Shown piece by piece: positions 1-8,930 of a DNA stretch of 64,000 nucleotides. Location of the stretch: positions 372,001-436,000 of the forward strand of contig NZ_RBVZ01000001.1 of the NCBI RefSeq assembly GCF_004000435.1, read 5' to 3'. Within the stretch, counting starts at the first letter, position 1, and each line of letters starts with the position of its first letter. The notes beneath the pieces were generated by a model. That model was not told the origin of the DNA. It worked only from the letters and a program-made list of their open reading frames with translations, and made no database searches. This DNA is from Alexandriicola marinus (GTDB taxonomy: Bacteria > Pseudomonadota > Alphaproteobacteria > Rhodobacterales > Rhodobacteraceae). Made by a program: the position numbers and the translations under genes.

Positions 1-716
1 TCGCGCTGACCGGGTCGCTTCTGCTGCACGAGGCGATCGTGCTGGTCATGGTCAAGGTGGTGGCTGTGGCCGTCACCATGGGCGGGCGCATGGGGGGCGG
101 CGTCTTTTCACCGTCGCTGATGATCGGGGCGCTGACGGGTCTGGCCTTCGGGATCGTGGCGACGGGTCTGTTCCCCAATGTCTCGGGCGAGGGGATGCTT
201 TATGCGCTGGCCGGGATGGGTGCGGTGTCGGCGGCGGTTCTCGGGGCGCCGATCTCGACCACGCTGATCGTGTTCGAACTGACGGGCGACTGGCAGACGG
301 GCCTGGCCGTCATGGTCTCGGTCTCACTGTCGTCGGCGCTGGCAAGCCGGCTGGTTGATCGGAGTTTCTTCCTGACCCAGCTGGAGCGGCGCGGCGTGCA
401 TCTTGCCGCCGGGCCGCAGACCTGGCTTCTGGGGACCTTCCAGGTGGCGAGTGTCATGCGCGCGACTGGCGCGCCGCGCGCGGCCGATCCCGATGCTGCC
501 CAGGAGATGGTCCTCGCCGGCACATGGCTCGCGCATGACGCCACGCTGGAACAGGCGATGCCGCTGTTCGAAAAGACGAATGCCCAGTTCATTCCGGTGG
601 TGAAGTTCCCGGGCGACGATCAGCCGCCCGAGATCTGGGGCGCCCTCTTTCAGGTCGACGCGCTGAGGGCGCTGAACCGTGCGATGGCGCGCACGGCGGC
701 GGAAGAGCATTCCTGA
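1..716 (+). CDS. ClC-family chloride channel/antiporter, C-terminal part (partial, 5' end outside window)
   Basis: The frame is open from the first bases of the window, so the gene starts upstream; 237 codons are visible. ClC proteins move chloride, often in exchange for protons, across the inner membrane. The visible part carries the ClC signature around GGGVFSPSLMIGAL, then hydrophobic helices including a GAPIS loop and the EL(T)GD segment typical of the last ClC helices. The last 100 residues are hydrophilic and resemble a degenerate pair of CBS domains; I cannot see a clear nucleotide-binding motif there. It ends in TGA just before a convergent DUF427 gene. Transporter family is well supported; ion and coupling mode are inference. 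Confidence 0.85.
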   Translation, partial: ALTGSLLLHEAIVLVMVKVVAVAVTMGGRMGGGVFSPSLMIGALTGLAFGIVATGLFPNVSGEGMLYALAGMGAVSAAVLGAPISTTLIVFELTGDWQTGLAVMVSVSLSSALASRLVDRSFFLTQLERRGVHLAAGPQTWLLGTFQVASVMRATGAPRAADPDAAQEMVLAGTWLAHDATLEQAMPLFEKTNAQFIPVVKFPGDDQPPEIWGALFQVDALRALNRAMARTAAEEHS

Positions 717-725
717 AGACGGGCC

Positions 726-1067
726 TCAGACCTCTTCGACCGCGACCTTCTCGGGATAGAACGCAAGGTGGCCCTTGATCCCGGCCACGGCGTCCTTCGG
801 ATCCTCGTAACTCCATGCCGCATCGCGGATCGCGCCGGATTTGGCGATGATGGAGTAATAGCTGGCCTCGCCCTTGTGAGGGCAGGTCGTCTTGGTATCC
901 GTCACGTCGAGAAACGCCATCGCGATATCTTCGCGGGGGAAATAGATTACGGGGGGATAGCTTCCCTCGATCAGTTCGAGGGCATTGTTGGATTCGCCCA
1001 AAACGGCACCTCCAGCCCGAACGACCCATGTGCCGCCCGCAGGCCTGATCTTGATATGGTCCGACAT
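726..1067 (-). CDS. DUF427 domain protein
   Basis: A 113-residue protein starting MSDHIKIRPAGG. An upstream in-frame ATG exists, but the start at 1067 is preceded by a good GGAGG Shine-Dalgarno and matches the usual family start. The conserved DUF427 features are visible: WVVRAGGAVLGES near the N-terminus, VIYFPREDI, then CPHKGEASYYS and AAWSYEDP. The family is a small beta-rich domain of unknown role, common in Alphaproteobacteria. It lies 31 bases downstream of aminopeptidase P on the same strand, so the two may be cotranscribed. Function unknown. Confidence 0.88.
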   Translation of the reverse strand: MSDHIKIRPAGGTWVVRAGGAVLGESNNALELIEGSYPPVIYFPREDIAMAFLDVTDTKTTCPHKGEASYYSIIAKSGAIRDAAWSYEDPKDAVAGIKGHLAFYPEKVAVEEV

Positions 1068-1098
1068 CGGAAATCCTCCAGTCTGGGTTGGTCCCCGT

Positions 1099-2907
1099 CT
1101 ACAGGGGTGCGCAGGCAGCTTCGAGCCACTCCCTCGCCGGACCATCCACGCGAGGTCCGATCGCGCGCAACGTAGCGTCATGATACTCATTGATCCAGAC
1201 CCGTTCCGCCGGTGACAGCTGCGCGGGATCGATCAGCCGGCGGTCGAGTGGAACCCAGGTCAGGGTTTCGAAGGCCAGCATGTCGCGATCGTCCGCGCCG
1301 TCGAGTGCCGGGGCAGGGATCACGGCCAGAAGGTTCTCGATCCGGATGCCGAAGGCGCCTACGCGGTAGTATCCTGGCTCGTTCGACAGGATCATCCCCT
1401 CTTTCAGCGCCACATCCGACAGCCGCGATATGCGCTGCGGGCCTTCGTGCACGCTCAGATAGGCGCCGACGCCATGGCCCGTCCCGTGGTCGTAGTCGCG
1501 CCCCATCGTCCAGAGCGGGAACCGCGCCAGCGCATCGAGATGCGCCCCGCCCACGCCGCGCGGGAACCGGGCCCGGCTGATCGCGATCATGCCCTGCAAG
1601 ACGGCTGTGTAGCTGGCCACGGCATCGGCCGGCGGCTCGCCGATCGCGATGGTGCGGGTGATGTCGGTCGTGCCATCGAGGTATTGCCCGCCCGAATCCA
1701 CCAGAAGCAATTCGCCCGGGCTGACCGCACGGTCGCTGTCTTCGTTGACGCGGTAATGCACGATCGCCCCGTTTGGCCCTGCGCCCGCGATCGTCTCGAA
1801 ACTGATATCGAGAAGCGCGTTCGTCGCGCGGCGGAACCCTTCGAGCGCGGTGACCGCGCCGATCTCGGTCACGCCGCCCTTCGGCGCCTCGGCATCGAGC
1901 CATGCGAGGAAATTGACCATCGCCGCCCCGTCGCGCAGATGCGCGGCGCGGGTGCCGTCAAGCTCTGCCTTGGTCTTGCAGGCCTTTGGCAGGAGGCAGG
2001 GATCGTCGCCCCAGACTGGTGTTGCGGCCGAGGCCTCGAGCGCCAGCGCAATCTCGTGCGGTGCCGATTTCGGATCGCAGCGCACCTTGCCCGACAGCGC
2101 GCGCACATCGTCATCGAACATTCCCTCCGGCAGGACGGTCACGCCGTCGCCCAGCAGTGTTTCGATCTCCTTGTGGGCGCGGCCATCGCGGCGATAAAGC
2201 CGGACAGAGCCATCGGCCGACAGGATCGCAAACGCCTGAAAGACGGGGTTACGCGGGATATCCGTGCCGCGCAGGTTCAGGAGCCAGCAGATCGAATCCG
2301 GCAACGTCAGGATCGCATGATCCTCGCCCACCTCTGCCAGTGCCTTGCCGATCCGGGCCCGTTTATCCGCCTGCGGCTCCCCGGCCAGGTCGTCGGGATA
2401 GGCCGTCACCGGTTCTTCGGGCGGCGCGGGTCGGTCGGGCCAGATCCGGTCGATGAACGGGCCATCGTGGCGGGCCATCGTGATGCCCGTGCCCTGCAGT
2501 TCGGCTTCGAGCTTGTCGATCTCGGCGCGGGTATGGAGCCAGGGGTTGAACCCCACCTTGCCGCCCGAGGGCAGGGCCTCGCGCAGCCAATCCCAAAGCT
2601 TGGTTTCGGGCCAGTGAACCGGGGTGAAATGGTCCGTATCGACCTGCGCGCGGACCTGAACCCTGTAGCGCCCGTCGATGAACACGCCCGCGCGTCTGGC
2701 GGTGACGGCACAGAAGCCGGCCGAGCCGGTGAACCCGGTCAGCCAGCCCAGAACCTCGTCATGCGGGGCGACATATTCGCCCTGATGGGCATCAGCCCGC
2801 GGCACGAGATAGGCATCAAGCCCATCCTCGGCCATGATCTGGCGCAGCGCCGACAGGCGCGGCGGCCCGTTTTCGGGCCGGGTGGCCACCTCGAATGTCT
2901 GGAACAT
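1099..2907 (-). CDS. pepP: Xaa-Pro aminopeptidase (aminopeptidase P, peptidase family M24B)
   Basis: A 602-residue cytoplasmic metallopeptidase that removes an N-terminal residue preceding proline. The N-terminal half holds two creatinase-like domains, from LSALRQIMAEDGLDAYLVPR onward. The C-terminal pita-bread domain shows the dinuclear metal ligands in order: two Asp in LLLVDSGGQYLDGTTD, His in HGTGHGVGAYLSVHEG, Glu in EGMILSNEPGY and Glu in GIRIENLL. Length fits the long aminopeptidase P class. The start at 2907 is chosen for the adjacent CCGGAGGA ribosome binding site; an ATG ten codons upstream lies in a hairpin loop. PPK2 lies upstream on the same strand and DUF427 downstream. Confidence 0.93.
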   Translation of the reverse strand: MFQTFEVATRPENGPPRLSALRQIMAEDGLDAYLVPRADAHQGEYVAPHDEVLGWLTGFTGSAGFCAVTARRAGVFIDGRYRVQVRAQVDTDHFTPVHWPETKLWDWLREALPSGGKVGFNPWLHTRAEIDKLEAELQGTGITMARHDGPFIDRIWPDRPAPPEEPVTAYPDDLAGEPQADKRARIGKALAEVGEDHAILTLPDSICWLLNLRGTDIPRNPVFQAFAILSADGSVRLYRRDGRAHKEIETLLGDGVTVLPEGMFDDDVRALSGKVRCDPKSAPHEIALALEASAATPVWGDDPCLLPKACKTKAELDGTRAAHLRDGAAMVNFLAWLDAEAPKGGVTEIGAVTALEGFRRATNALLDISFETIAGAGPNGAIVHYRVNEDSDRAVSPGELLLVDSGGQYLDGTTDITRTIAIGEPPADAVASYTAVLQGMIAISRARFPRGVGGAHLDALARFPLWTMGRDYDHGTGHGVGAYLSVHEGPQRISRLSDVALKEGMILSNEPGYYRVGAFGIRIENLLAVIPAPALDGADDRDMLAFETLTWVPLDRRLIDPAQLSPAERVWINEYHDATLRAIGPRVDGPAREWLEAACAPL

Positions 2908-2916
2908 AGCAGTCCT

Positions 2917-2953
2917 CCGGTCGTTTGGCCGGACCATGCCGCCAAACGACCGG
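2917..2953 (-). promoter_or_regulatory. 13-bp perfect hairpin next to the pepP ribosome binding site
   Basis: Bases 2917-2929 and 2941-2953 are perfect reverse complements around an 11-base loop. On the minus strand the hairpin follows the PPK2 stop by 13 bases, and its 3' arm runs into the first bases of the pepP Shine-Dalgarno. There is no U-run after it, so it is a poor intrinsic terminator. It could attenuate pepP translation or protect an mRNA end. The structure is seen directly; the role is inference. Confidence 0.5.
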
Positions 2954-2966
2954 GATGACCAGTGGC

Positions 2967-3902
2967 CTAGCTGCGCCGCGTCTCGGGATGCAGGGACGAG
3001 GCCAGTATGTGATCGGCCTCGCGGACCACGTGGCTTGCCTGTCGCACGATCTTGGGGTCGGGCGGCGTGGCGACGGTGTCGTCCTTGCCCGGATAGTCCA
3101 GCGTGGCCAGGAAATGCTTCATGCAGTTCAGCCGGGCGCGCTTCTTGTCGTTCGACAGGATCACCGTCCAGGGCGCATCGGCGGTATCGGTGTAGAAGAA
3201 CATCGCCTCCTTGGCCTCGGTGTAATCATCCCATTTGTCGAGGCTGGCGCGGTCGACGGGGCTGAGCTTCCATTGCTTGAGAGGGTCGGTCTCGCGCGAC
3301 TTGAACCGGCGCAGCTGTTCCTCTTGCGTGACCGAAAACCAGTATTTGTAAAGCCGGATGCCCGACCGGGTCAGCATGCGTTCGAATTCCGGTGTCTGAC
3401 GCATGAATTCAAGGTATTCGGTGGGTTCGCAGAACGACATCACCCGTTCGACGCCGGCGCGGTTGTACCACGACCTGTCGTACAGGACGATTTCGCCCGA
3501 GGTCGGCAGGTGCTTGATATAGCGCTGGAAAAACCACTGCCCCTTTTCCTCTTCGGTAGGCTTGTTCAGCGCCACGACCCGCGCGGTCCGGGGGTTCAGA
3601 TGTTCGGTGAAGCGTTTGATGGTGCCGCCCTTGCCGGCTGCATCGCGCCCTTCAAAGATCATCACGACCTTTTGCCCGGTCTCCTGGATCCAGAGCTGTG
3701 CCTTCAGCAGTTCCACCTGCAACGCGGCCTTCTCGGCCTCGTATTCCGAACGCCCCAGCTTTTCGGGATAGGGGTAGGCGCCGGACTCGAACCCGCTGAC
3801 AGCGGAGTCCGATGCCTTCGGCGTCTGAGGGATCGTCGATCCGTCGGCGGGCTTCGCGGGCGGCGTCTTTGCGGCGGATTGGGTCGCGGCGTCTCTGGGC
3901 AT
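2967..3902 (-). CDS. ppk2: Polyphosphate kinase 2 family protein (class I)
   Basis: A 311-residue kinase that moves phosphate between polyphosphate and nucleoside di/triphosphates in the cytoplasm. A disordered N-terminal stretch of about 50 residues rich in Ala, Pro and Thr precedes the PPK2 domain. Visible motifs are the Walker A loop GRDAAGKGG, LNPRTARVVAL, the Walker B/lid region YDRSWYNRAGVE, and the C-terminal DKWDDYTEAKEAMFFYTD block. Single-domain length fits class I. The start at 3902 has GGAG upstream; a much longer in-frame extension has no family similarity. A methyltransferase gene is divergent. NDP versus NMP preference cannot be read reliably from motifs. Confidence 0.93.
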   Translation of the reverse strand: MPRDAATQSAAKTPPAKPADGSTIPQTPKASDSAVSGFESGAYPYPEKLGRSEYEAEKAALQVELLKAQLWIQETGQKVVMIFEGRDAAGKGGTIKRFTEHLNPRTARVVALNKPTEEEKGQWFFQRYIKHLPTSGEIVLYDRSWYNRAGVERVMSFCEPTEYLEFMRQTPEFERMLTRSGIRLYKYWFSVTQEEQLRRFKSRETDPLKQWKLSPVDRASLDKWDDYTEAKEAMFFYTDTADAPWTVILSNDKKRARLNCMKHFLATLDYPGKDDTVATPPDPKIVRQASHVVREADHILASSLHPETRRS

Positions 3903-4066
3903 GGTGTCTCCATTCCTTGTCCTGGGCTGGTTGGATCCTAATCCCTGCCGCACGGTTGCGCCTTGATTGAGGTCAAACAGCCCCGAACTTGCCCGTCTCG
4001 CTGATCTTCGACATTCTGATCGGGCGGAGGTGTGATTTCCATCGACGACCCGGAATGAGGGGCAGG

Positions 4067-4843
4067 ATGCTCGAATTCGATGCGGCGACCACTGAAATAC
4101 TCGAGCGGGCCTATCAGGGGGCTGATTTCGCGCGCAGGCGCAGGGCCTCGTTCGATGCGCTGGCGCCGGGGCCAAGTGACCACATCCTCGATATCGGCTG
4201 CGGCAACGGGCTGATGACCGCCGAGCTGGCCCTTGCCGTCGGGTCAGACGGGCAGGTGAGCGGGATCGATTCCAGCGCCCAGATGCTGGAGGCGGCACGC
4301 GCGCGTGTCTCGGGCATGCCATGGGTCACGTTTCACGAGGCACAGGCCGGGGCGCTGCCCTTGCTGGATCAGAGCGCGGATGGCGCGGTGGCGCTTCAGG
4401 TTTTTGAATACATCGCCGATATCGGTCCCGCGCTGGCCGAGGCGGCCCGGGTCCTGCGGCCGGGCGCCCGTCTGGTGATCGGGGACATGCTGTTCTCGAC
4501 CTTGCATTGGGCCAGCGATGATCCGGGCCTGATGGAAAGGATGGACAGATCCTGGGCAAGCCATGTGGCACACAGGGATCTGCCGGCGCTGTTGCCGCCC
4601 GCCATGGCGGAGGCCGGTTTCGCGGTCGAGGATGTCCGGCCGCTGACCTTTCTCGATCACCGGCTCCGCCCCGACGGCCTCGCCGCGATGATGCTGATCC
4701 TGATGGAGCGGTTCGCAGTCACCAATCGCCACGTCACCCCCGAGGAGGCGCGCGTCTGGTCAGAAGAACAGATCGCGCGTGCCGCATCGGGGCGCTTTCA
4801 CTTTGCGCTGACGCATGTGGTCACGACCGGGCGGCGGCTCTGA
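4067..4843 (+). CDS. Class I SAM-dependent methyltransferase
   Basis: About 258 residues from MLEFDAATTE. An ATG at 4055 is an alternative start; AGGGG just upstream favours 4067, though the spacing is short. The SAM-binding motif I is HILDIGCGNGLM, followed by an acidic motif II (GIDSSAQML) and a motif III region (DGAVALQVFEYI), which is the UbiE/Methyltransf_11 layout. The C-terminal half (WSEEQIARAASGRFHFAL) resembles small-molecule methyltransferases in roseobacters. It ends 6 bases before the convergent end of cobT. Substrate unknown. Confidence 0.85.
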   Translation: MLEFDAATTEILERAYQGADFARRRRASFDALAPGPSDHILDIGCGNGLMTAELALAVGSDGQVSGIDSSAQMLEAARARVSGMPWVTFHEAQAGALPLLDQSADGAVALQVFEYIADIGPALAEAARVLRPGARLVIGDMLFSTLHWASDDPGLMERMDRSWASHVAHRDLPALLPPAMAEAGFAVEDVRPLTFLDHRLRPDGLAAMMLILMERFAVTNRHVTPEEARVWSEEQIARAASGRFHFALTHVVTTGRRL

Positions 4844-4849
4844 GATCGC

Positions 4850-6727
4850 CTATCGGGACTTGTTGATGCCCAGAACACGGGCGCGGGCGCGCGGGTCGCT
4901 GTCGAACAGGCCTGCCAGCTGTTCGGTCATCGCGCCGGCCAGTTGTTCCACATCGGTGATCGTAACAGCCCGATCGTAATATCGGGTCACATCATGGCCG
5001 ATGCCGATCGCGATCAGTTCGACGGCACGGCGTTTCTCGACCATGGCGATCACATCGCGCAGGTGCTTTTCAAGGTAATTGGCGGGGTTCACGCTGAGGG
5101 TGGAATCGTCGACGGGCGCCCCGTCGGAAATCACCATCAGGATTTTGCGCGCTTCGGGCCGCATCAGCATCCGGCGATGTGCCCATTCGAGCGCCTCGCC
5201 ATCGATGTTTTCCTTCAGAAGCCCTTCTTTCATCATCAGTCCGAGATTCTGTCGCGCGCGGCGCCACGGCGAATCCGCCCCTTTGTAGATGATGTGGCGC
5301 AGGTCGTTGAGCCGCCCAGGGCTGGCCTGGCGCCCGTCGGCAAGCCACTTCTCGCGGCTAAGCCCGCCCTTCCACGCGCGCGTGGTAAAGCCAAGGATCT
5401 CGACCTTGACCTGGCAGCGTTCCAGCGTGCGCGCGAGCACATCGGCACAGATCGCCGCGATCGAGATGGGCCGCCCGCGCATGGAGCCGGAATTGTCCAG
5501 AAGCAGCGTCACGCAGGTGTCGCGGAATTCGGTGTCCTTCTCGATCTTGAAGGACAAGGGCGTCGTGGGGTTGGCCACGACGCGGGCCAGCCGGCCGGCA
5601 TCGAGGATGCCTTCCTCGCGGTCGAATTCCCAGCTCCGGTTCTGCTGGGCCTGAAGCCTGCGCTGCAGCTTGTTTGCCAGTCGGCCAACGGCACCCTTGA
5701 GGGGGTCGAGTTGCTGATCGAGATAGGCGCGCAGCCGTTCCAGCTCGGCCGGCTCGGCCAGCTCTTCAGCGCCGATCTCCTCGTCGAAATCGGTCAGGTA
5801 GACCTTGTAGTTCGGATCGGCATCCGAGATCGGCTGCGGGGCAGGGGGCTCCTGCGGGGCCTCCCCCTCGGGCATCTCGGTTTCTTCGGCATCCTCGGCA
5901 TTGGCCTCGTCATCCATGCTGAGTTGCGCCTCGGAGGCATCCTGCTGCTGCTCCTGGCTTTGCTCGGGGCTGGCCTCGGCCTGATCGTCGTCGGACTGGT
6001 CCTCGCCGGTCGAGTCCGGTTCCTCCTGATCGTCCGAGCCCTCCTCGGCCTGATCGTCCATGTCGTCGTCTTCGGTGTCGGGATCGTCGCCCAGCTGATC
6101 GCCGTATCCCATGTCGCGGATCATTTCGCGGGCAAACCGCGCGAAGGCGGCCTGATCGGACAGCGTATCCTGCAACTGGTCGAGCCGCTCGCCGCAATGA
6201 TCCTCGATGAAACCGCGCCAAAGCTCCATCACGTTGTCTGCGCCCTTGGGCATATCCCGACCGGTGGCGAGGTGGCGGATCAGGTAGCCCGCCGCGACGC
6301 TCAACGGGGCGTCCGAGGCCTCGCGGACCTGATCATATCCCTTGCGCAGGGCCTCTGCGCCGATCTTGGCGTCGATATTGCCGGCGGTGCCGGGCATATG
6401 CCGCGCGCCCATCGCCTCGACCCGGGCCGATTCCATCGCGTCATAAAGATCGCGCGCCATCTGCCCTTGCGGCATATAGCGGTTTGCGATGCCCGCATCG
6501 TGGAACTTGTGGCGCAGGGCGTAGGCATCCGCCGTCCCCCGTGCGAGCAGGACTTCGTCCCGGGTCATGCGTCGGCTGATCTGCGGCAGGCGGACGGTAT
6601 CGTTCGTCAGGCCCGGTGGATCGACGCTGTAGGCGACGGTCAGCTCGGGGTCGTCGGCCATGACCTTCGTGGCCTCGGCCAATGCCTTCTTGAACGGATC
6701 TGCTGGGTTGTCGGACGGCTTGTTCAT
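4850..6727 (-). CDS. cobT: Cobaltochelatase subunit CobT
   Basis: A 625-residue subunit of the aerobic cobaltochelatase (CobNST), which inserts cobalt into hydrogenobyrinate a,c-diamide using ATP. The N-terminal domain is followed by a strongly acidic Asp/Glu/Gln linker at about residues 212-300, then a helical block and a C-terminal von Willebrand A domain with the MIDAS motif DNSGSMRG near residue 405. This matches CobT in length and order. The upstream exostosin-like gene ends in an ATGA overlap with the cobT start, so cobT is likely translated by coupling; its own Shine-Dalgarno is weak. The AAA+ partner cobS lies 2.2 kb upstream on the same strand. CobN is not in the window. Confidence 0.95.
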   Translation of the reverse strand: MNKPSDNPADPFKKALAEATKVMADDPELTVAYSVDPPGLTNDTVRLPQISRRMTRDEVLLARGTADAYALRHKFHDAGIANRYMPQGQMARDLYDAMESARVEAMGARHMPGTAGNIDAKIGAEALRKGYDQVREASDAPLSVAAGYLIRHLATGRDMPKGADNVMELWRGFIEDHCGERLDQLQDTLSDQAAFARFAREMIRDMGYGDQLGDDPDTEDDDMDDQAEEGSDDQEEPDSTGEDQSDDDQAEASPEQSQEQQQDASEAQLSMDDEANAEDAEETEMPEGEAPQEPPAPQPISDADPNYKVYLTDFDEEIGAEELAEPAELERLRAYLDQQLDPLKGAVGRLANKLQRRLQAQQNRSWEFDREEGILDAGRLARVVANPTTPLSFKIEKDTEFRDTCVTLLLDNSGSMRGRPISIAAICADVLARTLERCQVKVEILGFTTRAWKGGLSREKWLADGRQASPGRLNDLRHIIYKGADSPWRRARQNLGLMMKEGLLKENIDGEALEWAHRRMLMRPEARKILMVISDGAPVDDSTLSVNPANYLEKHLRDVIAMVEKRRAVELIAIGIGHDVTRYYDRAVTITDVEQLAGAMTEQLAGLFDSDPRARARVLGINKSR

Positions 6728-7761
6728 GTAGCCGGTAAAGCACTCCGCGCGGATCGAGACAAGTCGCCACTTTCGTCGCAGTCACCAAGGATACGGTTGC
6801 GCCAGAATGCCATCGTGAGCCGTTGCAGAACGTCCTGCCGCCGGGCGGGATCGGTGAAATGCTTGAGCAGCGTAGATCGCGCATAGGACAATGCCGGTGC
6901 CGACAGAGCGGCTTCGGTCCAGTCATCGACAAAAAGGACCGGGAATTCGCGATAGGCGTCTGTGGCAGGGGACCGGCGAATGATCGGAATGCGGCCATGC
7001 AGCAGCGTCTGCCATGCTTTCGGCGACGGATCGAGGCCGCCGCCCTCGACGCAGATCACGAAGGAATGCTCCATCGTCGCGTCAAAGAACTCGGCTTCTG
7101 TCAGTTCGGTACCCGGGGATGTGCAGAAGCCTGACCAAGGGCCTTCGACCAGTGCCGAGACCTTTTCGCGCCGCAACCACTGGTCGCCTTTCCGGATCCT
7201 GTGACCGCAAAACGCGGTGGCGGGGCAGCTCTCGATCCCGCGATCGGTTCGCGCGGTCCGTACATCGGACAGGCTCCGCTCGTCCGCGTTCTCGGGGAAC
7301 ACGATGCCAAGCGGGATCGGCGTGACCCGCGCAAGGCCGGCGGTATCGAGATTTTCGACGAAGATTTCGCGCACGGCCGGAGACGACAGGATCTCGATGA
7401 TATCCTGACGAATCGACATCGGATAAAACGGCCGTCGCCGATCCATCTGGACGGGAAAGGTCCAGTCCTCGGACGCGAGGATAAGGGTGACCGACCGCCG
7501 GGCGCGCATTGGCGCAAGCAATTGCCTCAGGGTCGGCAGGACGGCTTCGGCGTTTCTCATGGAGACGAAGATATGCCTTGGCGAGGCGTCGCCGGCTTGC
7601 TTGACCAGATGGGTGTGCGGTGCGGTACGATCCGACAGCAGAACCCAGTCGCAATAGCGCGCGATGCCCGTGATCTGGTATCTGTCCGCACCAAGGCCCT
7701 TGGGGAAGAGCCGGGTGGACAGAACCTCGTTCGACCAGACGCTCGAGTATTCGTCTTTCAT
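6724..7761 (-). CDS. Exostosin/GT47-like protein, coupled to cobT
   Basis: About 345 residues from MKDEYSSVW. The C-terminal third resembles the exostosin (GT47) family: [32 protein letters not shown] and [12 protein letters not shown] are the usual conserved block around the nucleotide-sugar site. The N-terminal half has [11 protein letters not shown] and no recognised motif. No good Shine-Dalgarno precedes ATG 7761, but a 32-codon ORF with a strong one ends in an ATGA overlap there, which suggests coupled translation. A TTG start at 7845 is possible but less likely. The gene also overlaps the cobT start by four bases. Glycosyltransferase fold is moderately supported; substrate is unknown, and a cobalamin role is not implied. 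Confidence 0.65.
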   Translation of the reverse strand: MKDEYSSVWSNEVLSTRLFPKGLGADRYQITGIARYCDWVLLSDRTAPHTHLVKQAGDASPRHIFVSMRNAEAVLPTLRQLLAPMRARRSVTLILASEDWTFPVQMDRRRPFYPMSIRQDIIEILSSPAVREIFVENLDTAGLARVTPIPLGIVFPENADERSLSDVRTARTDRGIESCPATAFCGHRIRKGDQWLRREKVSALVEGPWSGFCTSPGTELTEAEFFDATMEHSFVICVEGGGLDPSPKAWQTLLHGRIPIIRRSPATDAYREFPVLFVDDWTEAALSAPALSYARSTLLKHFTDPARRQDVLQRLTMAFWRNRILGDCDESGDLSRSARSALPAT

Positions 7762-7856
7762 GCCCGACGCCCGATGATCTGGCGTGCAATCTCCCGGCGC
7801 ACCTGCGCGTTTGCGCAACAGTGGCGACCAAGCCTCTTCGTCCAAGCAAAATACAT
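7758..7856 (-). CDS. Candidate 32-residue coupled ORF upstream of the exostosin-like gene
   Basis: The ATG at 7856 is preceded by a very strong GGGAGGAGGGG Shine-Dalgarno. It opens a 32-codon frame (MYFAWTKRLGRHCC..., basic, two adjacent Cys) whose TGA overlaps the next ATG as ATGA. It is either a small coupling peptide or the original N-terminus of the exostosin-like protein separated by a frameshift. I do not recognise the peptide. The ribosome binding site and overlap are seen directly; expression is inference. Confidence 0.4.
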   Translation of the reverse strand: MYFAWTKRLGRHCCANAQVRREIARQIIGRRA

Positions 7857-8236
7857 GCCGGGGCCCCTCCTCCCAGTTGTCAGAAACCTTTCAACCATTA
7901 ACCGGCGCAAACGCCGGGCCGAAAATGACCCGGGTCAGCGCTCTGACACTGCGGTGAAGGCTTGCGCCAATGGTCCGCCCCCTACCTTGGAAAAGACAAC
8001 CAGCCAACGTCCCCACGTGGCCAGCAACTCGTCAAACCTCCGAACAGGAGAAGTGTGTACCAAGGTATCCCCATAAGATCTTGGTTTTGAACCTCGTTCA
8101 AGGAAAAATGGAAAACCTGTCCAATTGTATAGGCGTGGTGTATCCCGGCCTGAAACATCCGGTAAGAACGGGGCGCGATGTTTCCGTCTGCGGGTCGAAT
8201 GACGCGTGGATGATGCTCGATCCGAAGGGCGTCTGT
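7857..8236. other. Intergenic stretch with two palindromes, no convincing gene
   Basis: This 380-base gap is more AT-rich than its surroundings around 8040-8130. A 6-bp perfect hairpin (CCGGCG/CGCCGG, loop CAAA) lies at 7902-7917. A perfect interrupted palindrome, TTGAAC-CTC-GTTCAA, lies at 8087-8101 and could be an operator. Open frames crossing the gap have poor composition and no recognisable domain, so I call no gene here. Promoters for the minus-strand genes downstream are likely in this stretch. Confidence 0.45.
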
Positions 8237-8626
8237 TCAGCTCAGCAGCATGGCGGTGCAGACCCGGACATGGGCCTCGGCGGTGCGCGTGGCCCAGGCC
8301 CTGTCGGCGGGATCGTCGCCGAAGGTTGCCCGACGCAAGAGCGCCGCATGCGCAGCCTTGGCCTCGATCCGAAGGTTCAGAAGCGCCGCTTCGGCTTCCG
8401 GCCCAGAGATGGCTGCAAGAACATCGAGCAGATGGGCACGATGCCGTTCCGTCGCTTCGGCCGCATCGGATTGCATCAGCCATTCATGCGCCATCTGCGC
8501 CGAAAGGCGGCCGGCACAAGAGGCAATATGCCTTGGCCCAAGCGGATCGTCGAAGCCCGATGCCATGAGCCCCTTCGACATGAACAGGATCAGACCTGCC
8601 ACCGCAATTGTTCGTATTCCGCCCAT
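8237..8626 (-). CDS. Hypothetical small exported protein
   Basis: A 129-residue frame beginning MGGIRTIAVAGLILFMSKG, a plausible signal peptide or N-terminal anchor. The rest is mostly helical and rich in Ala, Glu and Arg, with His-rich patches and two further cysteines (near residues 37 and 123). I do not recognise a family. There is no clear Shine-Dalgarno before the ATG, so the call rests on frame length, a sensible hydrophobic N-terminus and composition. It lies between cobS and cobT on the same strand, separated by gaps of about 300-480 bases, so it is probably not cotranscribed with them. Confidence 0.45.
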   Translation of the reverse strand: MGGIRTIAVAGLILFMSKGLMASGFDDPLGPRHIASCAGRLSAQMAHEWLMQSDAAEATERHRAHLLDVLAAISGPEAEAALLNLRIEAKAAHAALLRRATFGDDPADRAWATRTAEAHVRVCTAMLLS

Positions 8627-8930
8627 AAATCAAGCATGGACCGGAGAAAATCGCCAATCAATAAGGCGATTTGAAAAGTATTACGAATGTGTCCGGGCTG
8701 ACATTCCTTGGGTCTGACGTTACACGGCGCGCCACAGGGGCCATGGCCCGGAGCGACACCATCGGAAATCTGATCCGAAGTTGACCGAAGTCAGCCGGCT
8801 TTCCCGGACGAGGGCGGAGCCAGAACTCTGGACGTTCAACACGGTAGTACCGACGGCATTTGGTGCCGCCTAGGTCCGATCCATCCTGTGGAATAGCTGC
8901 CCCCGTCAGCAGGCCCGCACAGCAGTGCGC
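8627..8930. other. Intergenic stretch downstream of cobS
   Basis: These 304 bases separate the cobS stop from the small exported protein gene. Apart from the hairpin at 8648-8672 I see no gene, RNA or repeat here. Confidence 0.5.
8648..8672 (-). terminator. Possible terminator: 8-bp perfect stem
   Basis: AAATCGCC at 8648-8655 and GGCGATTT at 8665-8672 pair perfectly around a 9-base AT-rich loop. On the minus strand the stem ends in TTTTC. It lies about 260 bases beyond the cobS stop and just before the next minus-strand gene start, so it could end cobS transcription or act as an operator for the next gene. Confidence 0.35.

Noticed and set aside
8087-8101. LexA box
   Set aside because: The palindrome TTGAAC-CTC-GTTCAA has a 3-base spacer; the alphaproteobacterial SOS box has two GTTC half-sites 7 bases apart. 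Kept only as an unspecific palindrome.
7935-8483. A 182-codon minus-strand frame between cobT and cobS
   Set aside because: It overlaps the better-supported 129-residue frame, has no good start and poor composition.
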